Positions 22,358 through 33,600 of a stretch of 64,000 nt of DNA are shown here, piece by piece. The notes beneath the pieces were generated by a model, which saw only the letters and a program-made list of their open reading frames with translations, did no database searches and was not told where the DNA came from. Source of the stretch: Dendrophyllia cribrosa (taxonomy: Eukaryota > Cnidaria > Anthozoa > Scleractinia > Dendrophylliidae); assembly GCA_024195265.1 (NCBI GenBank), contig JAJLRJ010000013.1:6162075-6226074 (forward strand). The letters are read 5' to 3'. Numbering within the stretch: position 1 is the stretch's first letter; each line of letters starts with the position of its first letter. Position numbers and translations under genes: made by a program.

Positions 22358-22468
22358 GGCTAACAAACAAAGGAATTGTTTATACGGTTGTACTTTGAGT
22401 GTAAAGTGATGAATCCAGTGTTCTAGGTGTAAACATATCAAACACGAGAAAGGTGCAGACGAGTTTTT

Positions 22469-22860
22469 TTAAAGGGACACTGTCACCTATTTTTAGTATC
22501 ACTTTGAAAAGCCAAAAAACATATTTGTTTCAATGGAAACCTTAAAATAATGGTCCAGTTTTGTTAACAAATACTCTACCAGTGCACAGAAACTAGTATT
22601 CGTTATCTTTGTCTGCGGATGGCCAGGATGGAAATGGATTGCAACTTGAAAAAATTGGCCAATTTTTTCAAGTTCCTCCCAAAAGTCGTGGAAAAATTGC
22701 AGAAAAACTTATTATGGTTTGTTCTTCCTTGAAGAAATCACTTGATATTATCTTCTTGGTGTTCTAAAAGCAATTTTATGTTTGAGCAAAGGTACAGTGT
22801 CATACATTTAGTGTATTTTGACCAAAACACAGCAAAGTCTGCGTGACAATGCCCCTTTAA
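22469..22860. mobile_element. TTAA-bounded MITE, 392 bp
   Basis: The left end TTAAAGGGACACTGTCACC pairs with the right end, whose reverse complement is TTAAAGGGGCATTGTCACGC. The inside is non-coding. The ends resemble those at 7745 and 26350 in starting TTAAAGG. Confidence 0.8.
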
Positions 22861-23040
22861 CTGACTTCAAAGTGTTTGGATACCTGACGAAACACTCGTT
22901 TGATTGTTTGATATGACTTCCCAAACCGATAATTAAAAACTGAAAACAAAGGAATAAAATGGCCAAAATCTTTGCTAATTAAGATCGGGTTTCCAAACCA
23001 AGATAACGCTTATGATTTACTTTGTTAAAACTTGATTAAT

Positions 23041-23400
23041 CACTCGTGCCGGTAAGCAACGAGTTTAGGTTTGCCCTCACGTGTTTTCGTTTCTTCTTTT
23101 GTGCATCGCGTTAGATCTGGGTACGAGAATACGCCCGCATGCCTTGCGAGAAAATTTTGAGCCCACGATACTTGGGATTCGGTGTAATCGGCGTCGTTTT
23201 GCAAGCAAAAGCGAAAAAAATTGGGTTTTATTGCTTGTTGCTGTTTACTCGTGACGGATACGGCAACGAGGTAAAGTTTGCCCTCCGTTTTTCTTTTTAT
23301 TCTTGGTGTTTTCGTCTCTCAATTGTGCATCGCATAAGATCTGGGTACGAGAATACGCACGCATGCAAGCAAAAGCGAAACTAATTTTGTTTTTATTTGC
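23041..23400 (+). repeat. Diverged tandem duplication, two units of about 200 bp
   Basis: The unit 'gcaacgag..taggtttgccct' ... 'gatctgggtacgagaatacg' ... 'gcaagcaaaagcgaaa' occurs twice (from about 23055 and about 23262). Around it, 22861-24150 shows no gene. Confidence 0.7.
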
Positions 23401-24163
23401 CTGTTGTTGTGTTACGTAAGTGTTCGCCCGCGAGTAACGTACATTACCGGTACGAGTATAGGCTACGCGTAGCCTCTTGTTATTAAGTATTTTGTCAAGT
23501 CAATCATTGGTCAAGGATTAGTCAAGATTCTTTGAGTAATCCTGAGCGTTACAGGCACTTTAGGACAGCCCCGTCCCCAGAGACAGCTCTGCCTTGCAGA
23601 GATATGACTGTGAAAACTGTGACAACGGAAATTTGCAAAAAAAGCTCAATTGAAACTGACTTTTAATTTCATTTTAATGGAAAACTGTCTCATTTTTTCT
23701 TGATCATTAGCAAATTTTCAATATATTAATGGCGATTTTCTCCGTTTTTTAAGAGGCAGCCTGTACTACTGTCTACAAAATTAAAATTGGCCGGACCGAG
23801 AACGCATGCGTGAATACTGGACAATGAAAATTCATTAATTTCTCTTTTGTACATGAAAATTTTACTCAGTTTTGCTAGTTAACCTATTTTCTCCGTTAAC
23901 CCTTTAAGCCCTAAGAGTGATCAGCATCAAATTTCTCCTTGTAATATTAATGTCTTTGATCACACAAGATGAATTCTCTTGATATCTAAACAATTTCTCC
24001 CCACTACTTCCATAGGAAATGTATAGGGACAAGAAATGAGAATTTAAATTTTGATATCAGGGCTTAAAGGGTCGAAGCAAGAGATGCCGCGAGTATCTGG
24101 GTTGTGGTAAAATATAACACGATAAAATTTACAAACAGGACATTTCAAGTATCTTTAAAATAC

Positions 24164-24169
24164 TTTATT
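24164..24169 (-). other. Candidate polyadenylation signal of the DUF4470 gene
   Basis: The minus strand reads AATAAA about 510 bp downstream of the stop codon at 24679-24681. No closer canonical hexamer was noticed. Confidence 0.4.
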
Positions 24170-24310
24170 ATACAAACTAGAATATATACAATTTACTAAA
24201 CTATTTTAGAAGTGTTTCTTCAGTTAAATGAGTGGAAAAAAAACTCCACAAAAGTCCGTAATCAGTAAAAAATAACGTTTTAATTTCGACAAATCGACCT
24301 AATTTAACAT

Positions 24311-24513
24311 CAGACTCAGTCGCTATTGATTGTTTTTTGGGCGAGCGAGATCTGGATACGAGCGTAAATTGAGGCACGCAGGGTGTCAAGGGAAGTGAGC
24401 CATTCCATTTCCCCTTCGTCTCTTCCCATGACACCCTGCGCGCCTCAATTCACGCTCGCATCCAGACTTCTCTCGCACCAAAAGGAAATAAATAGCGACT
24501 GGGTACGAGTCTG
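24311..24513. repeat. Foldback element in the presumed 3' UTR of the DUF4470 gene
   Basis: The arms at about 24311-24393 and 24424-24513 are imperfect inverted copies; for example 'aattgaggcacgcagggtgt' pairs with 'acaccctgcgcgcctcaatt'. If transcribed in the 3' UTR it would form a long hairpin. Confidence 0.75.
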
Positions 24514-24678
24514 CTTCAACATACTTACTATCTGGCAATTTACAAACTGTTAAACTTTGTTTATTGAACTTGAAAAAATATTATTCCGTTCTTTGAACTA
24601 CTGGTTCTAGCAGCCTTCTACTTGGTAAATCACAAACATCATAGATGAGTGGTCCGATTTCAAATGTATTTTGCCTCC

Positions 24679-27600
24679 TTAGAATCTCAGTTCCAGCACT
24701 GAGGCGATCCACACGGGTTTTAACCTTTCAGTTTGCTCTACTCTCTTTGCATTGGAATATAGAAGTCTCTTCAAAAGCACTTGCCCCTGAAAAAGGTTAA
24801 ATACATTTAAAGCCAATAATACGCGCTAGGAAATCAGTGGTCGTCTGACCTCTCCAAGCAGGTGTCAACAGACCTTTCTACCGATACGGCAGCCATATTG
24901 ATTTTGCTCAGGCATCTCATAATGACCATTAAAATGCGCGGAATGTGTCTCTTTGTTGACAATTTCTCAGTATGGTCATTATAGGATGCCAAGAGGGAAA
25001 ATTGATGTGGCTACCGTATCGGTTGTAGGATTTATTGAATTCTTTAACTCACAAAACATCAGAGTTGTGTATGCATTTGCGTGACTTCGTTATGTCGCTG
25101 TGAACCAGGCTAGCAGACACTTGAAATATTGTGATTATTGTTATCTTATTACCTCTTTGGTCACGGATATCATCGGACTTTCCTCTTTGTCTGCCATCAC
25201 TTGTAGCAGGACCTCTTTGTATTTAGAAGTACTCAACGAATTTCTTGCGTCTTCGGAAGGAAAAGCTGTGTCACTGTGGTCACAAAATAGAACCTTGGCC
25301 AGTGGAACCTGTTTATGACAGTATACTTCATGTACGACCAATGTGAAGCTAGGTGTGGTTGCCTCCGTGTCACAATGCTCGTGAATGGTAAAGCAGGTGT
25401 TTTTCTGTAAAAAAAAATAATGCTATGGCGTCTGGAATAGAAACACTGCTAAAGGTCGGAGGTCACGCAAGTCAATTATTTTTACAGGAAGGGGCAAAGG
25501 AGCGAGCTACAACAGAATATCTTAAAGAGAACCTCCATTGCGATGACAATAAAGTCTTACTTCGATTCTTTCACTAACAAATGGAATTATAGTTTTATTG
25601 TACAAACAAATTCGATGTGAAAATCGCTTATATTCACCTTTAAATTTCCCGCACGCCGCCATTTTTGAGTGAAGTCATATGGTTGCTTAATTGCTTCAAC
25701 AAAGGAACGTCGATTTTTAAAAATAGCGACAACCATTTGACGTCATAGGAATTCAAAATGGTGGCGTGCAGGCAGTTTAAAAGTAAAATAGGCGATATTC
25801 ATATCCAATTTTTTTGCACACTAAGAAAAGTACGAAGATTAGCCATATGAGCCACAGTTAATTAAGCAGCTAGATCAAGCTGTTTCAAGTAATTAAAAAG
25901 ACTGATGTAAATAACAGAGAATTGTAAATTTTCGATTTTGTTACAATATTTATTTATGAAAACTGTCCAGAAGCTAAGCCACCAAATTTTTTTATGTACC
26001 TGAGGACACTCCACAAAGGACGCAACAATACACTGTACAGCATTTTGTAACTCTACAAAGGCTTCTTCTTCTTCTGGTGATGCCTCTTTCGCGTTTGTTT
26101 GAGCAAAGAACAACAAAAGACTGAAACAGAGAAACGTAGTTGAATATATATTTTTCGTAATTGACAAATCTACAAAAGAAATCGTTACAATTTTGGTTAC
26201 TTTCTTATTTTTAAGTGAGGACGGGCTGTCCTATTTCGAGGGCATAGATGGGAGGGGGTATGCATAACAGCTAACATTCATATTTTAGGCCATGTAACAG
26301 TTATAACAGTAACAATTTTTAAATTCCTTTACAATGTCAAAATATTCAATTAAAGGCCCACCTTCACCCAAAATGATGTGCGCGCCGTGATCACTTTCTT
26401 TGCTGAATTTCGCGTAATACGAAATTCACGCTTGAATGCGTGCAACCAATCAGATCACGCGTATGAACAATGGAGCATTTCAAAACAAAATCGAACGGCC
26501 GCAAAGTCTTTTGGGTGTAGGTTGTCCTTTAAGTTGTATATTTGGTTGCATTTGGCGATATAACATGGAAATTAAGTAAACACACAATTTCGGTAGGAAA
26601 GTGTCCCTCTAATATTAAACTGATTTTGAGCTTTATAACAATCAACAATGAGAATATCGCGCCCATAACACTTAAATAGCACTAAATCCCATTTGGGCCT
26701 CTGTTTCAGACTATCATGCACTAGTAAGAGAACGACTGCCCATAGACTGTACTCCCATTGGAGGAGCAGAAAAGTACACAAAATAACACAAACGGGGATA
26801 TTACTTTAAATCTTCCATTCCAGTCCACGTGGGAAGACTTGCAAAGTCCATGATGGGAGGTCTTTTGATGCACGCATGCCCATAGACACCTAGTTCGCTT
26901 TTGGGAAAGTGACATCTGAGGCGGTTTTTATTCGTTAGTATTTGGACTTTAGAAGATTTTTCGTCCACAGGAGCGGAGAAATACAGCGTCAGTGGCTTTC
27001 TAAAAGGAAAATACGAATATGTGAATATCAAATAACGTAAGGTTCAGTCCACAGATCGGTTTTAATATTCCATACTGAGTTTAAAGTCAAAGAATTGAAG
27101 AAAAAAAAAAACATCTTAGCGTGACATAATATATGCATTGTGTGAAACGAGATTGTCTAGACAACTGAATGACGTAATATACAATATAATAATATACAGC
27201 AATCATCTTTTTACACCTAATACACTGGATAATAACAAAAGTTTACAGATGATGGACGAGTGAAAATTTGCATATCTGTTCCTGTATACTATATCTCGCT
27301 CAACGCGTCACGTATTCACGAGATGAAAAATAGCGAATGAAAAATTATATCACAAAACCATTGCCATTCGGTTAATCGGAGACCTTTTGATTGGTATTTC
27401 ATTTCGAAATTTTAAACTAAGTCCTCAGGCTTTTGATTATCGCGTTTCACCAATTAGTTCTAACAGTCCCTTTTTTGTTGGTGAGCAACAGGGAGAAAAG
27501 AGAACGCTCTGAATGCGACTGATTTTAGTACAATTTGTACTCTTGTATAATGGTTCCTGTTTTCAGTTATAGATTACCAGTCAGAGTGTGCTTGGAGCGC

Positions 27601-30600
27601 AGTCAACAAGGAGCATGAATATTTCGAACGTTGACCGTTTTAAGGTGTAACTTCATTAACCGGCGCAACTCTTTTTTATGAATAGGTTTTTTAAAATACC
27701 TTTAAAATACGTATTAAAATACCTTTCGCCATCAAGTGAAATTTTCACTGCTGTTGGCATTTCCTTGGGATGATATTGTACTGTGGGTGACCCCATGAGG
27801 CAGGCTGTGTTGCCTGATGTCAGGATCTGAATGTCTGCGTTATAACACATGGAATGTTCCTCTAAAGCCAGCAGCTGCAAATAACAAGTAAATTATAATA
27901 ATGATAACATGAAAAAAGAAAAGATCTTGATTAGTGAAGGCAACAAGTGTCCATCTTGAAGAGGTGTCCGCCTAAACTGTGTCAACTTTTCAGTTATGTT
28001 TTTGCTTTATAGAGGTATCTACCATTATGAAGTGTTTTAATCTTAGTGTGAGAAGGGTCCGCTTTAGTAAGGTGTACGCCTTAGACAAGTTTCCACCTTA
28101 AGGCGCGTTCGATTGACCGTATTCCGGAATAAGACGGAATAAAATGAATAGTCACTGTAAAATTGTCTGTTCAGGCGCGTTTGTAATATAAACTTGCTAA
28201 AACAATCTTATAATACGATAAATGATAAACTATAAAATTTTATTTCAATCTATTTATTATTAAAAGTATCGAAATTTGGACTATATTTCCTACAATTTAA
28301 AGTCAATTCATTATGACAATGAAGGTTCCCTTTAAGAGGTGTGCGCTTTAAAGAGATGTGTCCCGGCGTATTTAAGAAGTTGACACTTTTGTTTTGTATG
28401 TACCTCAAGATGATCGCTCTTTATAGCATGTGGCGTAACCAACGTCACGTCGAGCAATCCAAACGACTTTACAATACCATCCATTCTTTCCGTTATTGCC
28501 GCTGTCACGCTTCTTTCTTCGTCTTCGATTGCGTGACCACCATTTTGAATAATGACGTCATTTACTATCTTTCTTCCAAGCTTGGCATCATCATTTAGTT
28601 GAAAAGATGGCGAATCAATGCCAGATTGAAACAACCTCACAGGCTTCATCTCCAATGAGACTAAACAATCTTTACTGCTATGCACATGGCCAGAATTATG
28701 AATGACCAGATCTTGGCTAGACAGTATATCAAGCCGGTAGGAACTGTCGTACTTTTGAAGACCTCTGCCGCTCGCGTCGCTCACGCAGCTCACACTCACG
28801 CATGAAATGTTCCTCGTGAGACGTGACTTGCGTTTTTTGGAGCGTAACATCTCCTCTTTTGTTCGAGGATTTCTGTCCTTCGTGTCCATTCCTTCATTGG
28901 CGAGGCAGCATACATTGTTCTTCGCGGCTTTGCAACTGTGTTTTAATTTCACTGCATTAGAAGTACAAGAGACGGAAGAGCTGAGCGGAATCAAAACAGT
29001 TTCAGGGTGAAGTGCTTCCCAGTCTTTCTCAAGAATCAAGAAGCTTAAAGTTTCTTTGCCAGGGTCATAACGCACGTTGTTGTAAAATAGATGAACTGGT
29101 TGTTTGAAGGTCCTTTGCTCTAACTGGTAAAAAAGGAAAAAAAGATTAAATAAGTCATAAGGTCAAACGAAAGTGAGAGTTTACCGGGCATTTCCGAAGA
29201 TAGTCCAAACACTTCGAAAATACAATGCAACCTAAGTTCATCCGACAAATTCCGAATAAATCCGATGATAAACAGACCGAGGAGTTCCGAGGACTACTCA
29301 ACGTTATCCAAGCACTTCCAAGTAAAACGTAGACTCAGGAGGTGAAAATCACCAAAGGCTTCCGATGATGCCTGACTTCTTCTTCCGCCGATTAGATGTC
29401 CGACGTCCGACCGAAGCTTTGCAAACGTCTTTAGAAATGTTACTAAAAATGTACGGTAACCGCTTTAGTTGTCTTTGAACATTAATTTTAGTTACCTGAG
29501 AAACTGGCCAAACAGTAAGGAATCTAGCGTCGTTGGGGTCTTCAAACAAGACTGCTTGCAGTACGGGTGTATTGCGTGACAATGCTGAAGTAGAAAACGT
29601 GACTTGGACTTCAATTTTCATAACGACTCCTGTGAATTTAAAGAAACGGAAACATTTCGTTCATCGATATTAGCCGGCTATTGTGTGTATAACCATCAGG
29701 ACAAAAAAAAATGTTTAACTAGGGAGCAAAACTCATAGGTACCTATTGATAGTCCTGCCAAGCATTTGAGAACATTCCACGACAGACCGCAAAGCTTGGT
29801 ATAGGCTCTCTTTTTAAACAGCCTTACCGTTGACAGGGACTCTTCTACATACGACAGAATATGTTCAGCTAAATGTAAACAAATAAAAGTGAGACAAAGA
29901 ACTATGAGATTGCTACAAATTAAGATCGAATGGAATGTCGCACGAAAGTGGCTCATCTGTTTTCAAGTACACATTTATGTTTGACGTTGCGTTACTTTAA
30001 CCCTTTCACTCCCAGAGTCAATTATGGAGACATGTATTGTAGTTCTAACTTTTAAGTCTGCATGTTGATGAAATCCTATGGTGTGACCATTCAAATGAAA
30101 CCTCTTCGGCAGTACTTTTGCATAGTACCATTTGTTTTTCAATATTTTACTGACAAAATGAACTTTGGGATTTTTCTAGAATTTTGATGTTTGGCACTCA
30201 TGAGAGTCAAAGAGTTAAACATCGAGGGAGGGGTATGGTACTCTGTATATTTTTGTATGATCGTGCGCCGTTGACGCTCTGAACCACTTACCCTTTATCA
30301 GATCAGACCATGTTTAGCTGCATTTTGCAGCCCTATTAATTCTAGACTATTAAAACATAAAAAATCCCCACACTATCACAGACTTATTTATGGAAGGTTC
30401 TTTCCTCTTTTCTACTCTAGATTTAATTATTCATACCACTGATCAGTTTCCCAGTAAATAATACCCTATTCTAGACCACAACTCGCTTATTTCTATACCC
30501 TATTTCAGACCACATCCTTTTTAGCTATCTTTAGCTACACATACTCATATGGCTTATATATGGGAGGAACCCCCCCCCCCCCCCCCCCCCCCCCCCCTCT

Positions 30601-33600
30601 CCAACCATGGGCTTGAAACTTACCAGATTCTTTAAAAGTCTGCGCCATTTGCAAAAATGCCAAGAAGAATGTAAGAGGAGATGAGAGGGTGACACCACTC
30701 AGTTGCAAACATCGCTCTTTAGGAGAAGGCAGTCTGCAGCACCGAGATGCCATGGACTTCAGAGCATCAAGGATATCTGGGGAACGGGCTGGGAGCGAGA
30801 ATGTAAAGATAATATAGGAAATAAGCACAACCATAAACCCAAGGAGACCCCATTTAATCCACGTCATATACGAAATGAGATTCGTAAATAGATAAAATTA
30901 ATTTAATATATTCGCAAGCGGACGCGTATCGATTAGGGTCCATAAAATAGGCAATGAAACAAAGCGCAAAGGAGCGTCAACGATTGCAAAAAAGCCTTTC
31001 AGCTGTTTTTTTTTTGTTTTTCATTTTTTTCTTTGTTTTTGTTTTTTTTTTGTTAATAAGGGCTATTGCTATTTCAGCTCCACTGCAATTACAGTGAATT
31101 CTGGTAGTTCAAGTAAAATGACGCCATCATAAAAACCACTTCAGTTTTGACGGCGCATGAGACTCTACGCAAAGCAGAGAGTTGCAAGTCAAACGTAAGC
31201 GGGAGCGTGAATTCTGCGATAATCAATGAAACTATCAGGCAGGACAAAATAAACGCAAATTCTCTTATTTCCAATCTCTTATAATACACTTTGTTTGCCT
31301 CCCAAATTTTGCACAAACAATTGTTTTCAAATGCTCTTGGGAGGACTGCGTATTTCCAAGAGCATTTCAAAACAATAGTTTATGCAGAATTGAGGAAGTA
31401 TACAAACAGTATTATGGGGAATTGAAAAATAAAGAATGTAAGCACTGCTGCATGTTTGCAAGCATAACAACTTAACAAGAGTGAGTTTGACCTACCGAAG
31501 GTAATTGGTGATCTTTCTGGCTCAGTTTTTACCCAAACCAGTCTGTCCTCCAATCGCCGACTTTCCTTTAGAGTCATGATGTCACTGAAAGAAACGCAGT
31601 TCAGATTATTTTAGCATTTTTCTTTTGATTTTAATTAATTTTGACTCAATTTTGCCGCTTTCCTAACATCATGGAAATCCAAAATGGCGGCCACTCGGAA
31701 TGACGACGCAATTACTTGTCATGTGACGCCATCACGTCACGTGACCTACCTTATCCTTAACCTGGATAGTTTTGGACGTAATATAAACCCTCTAAGTTCC
31801 ATGGCCATAGCTTAAATATTGTTGAAGTTACGGAGGGAGGCGGAATGCCCCCCCCCCCCCCCCCCGGTCCCAGAAGACCAAAAACGCCGGGTCTGAATAT
31901 TAGGGGTAAACAGACAAAAACCGCTACACTTCAGAGAGCTTATTAACTGCGTGTAAGTGCGCTCCGACTAGTAAACTAGTTGCAAACCTCTTTCCTAGAT
32001 CCAGATCCTCCACCAGCTTGAGTCCAAGCACAGTGGGGTACAAAGTCTGCCGCATACCAAGACTGCATTTCAAGTACTCCATAAGACTCGACACACCAGA
32101 AGCTCTCCATAACATGGTCGATGTCATTAACTGGGACTGACCGGGCCTGAAAATAGGTTAACACTGCTTAAAAAATCATCCATTGTAAATCGACGATTTT
32201 AAATCGATTCTATGAATGTGAGACTGTCATGGACTGAAAAACAATTCACACTCAAACAAGCTTCCGATTATTCAATTTGCTAAGAAGTTGTTATAGCCAT
32301 ATTTGGAAAATCAAGATAAAAATGTTAACCAATCAATTCGCTAGAATAACTTCCTTCCAATCTCGAGGGACCGAGGGGTTTCCAAATATGGTACTAAACA
32401 AAAACTGAATATTCGGAAGCTGTGAATGCGCGTTACACGTTATGGGTTTCTGGTTATCCACGAAATGAACAATAGGACCCAGGAATGACTTACTCTTTCA
32501 GTTTACTCGCACAGCACACAAGAATATTTAACAACCCAATGTGGTCACTGAGGTTACTGGTGTCAATCACATCAAACAGCATATCCTTCGGTAATCCACC
32601 ATAACACAGCTCCAAGGCATCTCCACTCCAAAATGTCACCTGTTACAGAGTGTGGATTGGTTAACTGGCATCTAACAAGCAGGAAATTTTAACTGACCTC
32701 AAAACTGACAAAAAATACTATAATAACCGTTTAAATTAAATAGTTGTAAATGGTCTAGGTTCTCGAATTAACGCAAGAAATGTTACTAATTAATGGGTGA
32801 CTTATTCAATACACAATTACAACTGACATTAAAAATATATATTTCTAAAACTTTCTCCTCTCATTCTTTAAAAATCAAAAGTAAGTTTTTCGGGATTCTT
32901 CTGATGTTAAAAGCGATTTCAAATTGTAAATTGCAACTGCAAATTAATTTCTTAATTTCCTGAAGAAGGCCAGTTAAACTAGCGGAAACGTCGATTTGAA
33001 ATCGCTTTTAACCTCAGAAGATTCCGAAAACCTAACTTTTTAAAATTACAATAAAAAAAATACTTTTCCTGCTCTATTTTTAGCACCTTTATTCGGGGAT
33101 TTCCAGATTTAAATCTGCCAAAGCTTTGAAAACGCTTCACTAACATCCTCAGCTCTTCCTTGCATGCTTTTGTTAGACTCTTGTAGATTTCAAGTCGATT
33201 CCTGTAGAAAAAAAATTATTGTTATAGAGGAATCACTTACGACTAAGTGCCATCCAGGACTCAGTTTTTAGAAAGTTAGATTTTGTAATCTTATAAAAAA
33301 TAAACTCATATTCTATATAGACTACGAGTAGTCCCTCCTTTTTCCTCAGGGATAGTAGAGCGAGCGAAACGCGAGCGCACGTGAAAATCACCCCACGCGA
33401 GAAAGGCGAGACGCGCCTTTCTCGCGTGGGGTGATTTTCACGTGCGCTCGTGTTTAGCTCGCTCTACTATCCCTGAGGAAAAAGGAGGGACTACTCGAAG
33501 TCTATATTCTATATAGACCCAGGAAAACGCATCAAACACTGTTGAAAATAACAATACAATAAAAATGTAAAAAGAATAATTGAACCTGTTTTAAGGGAAC

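Noticed and set aside
31928..31990. Ending the DUF4470 gene at the in-frame stop after LSEV in exon 4
   Set aside because: A GT donor just before the stop joins in frame to 31584, and ten further exons stay in one frame to a natural stop. The long model is better supported.
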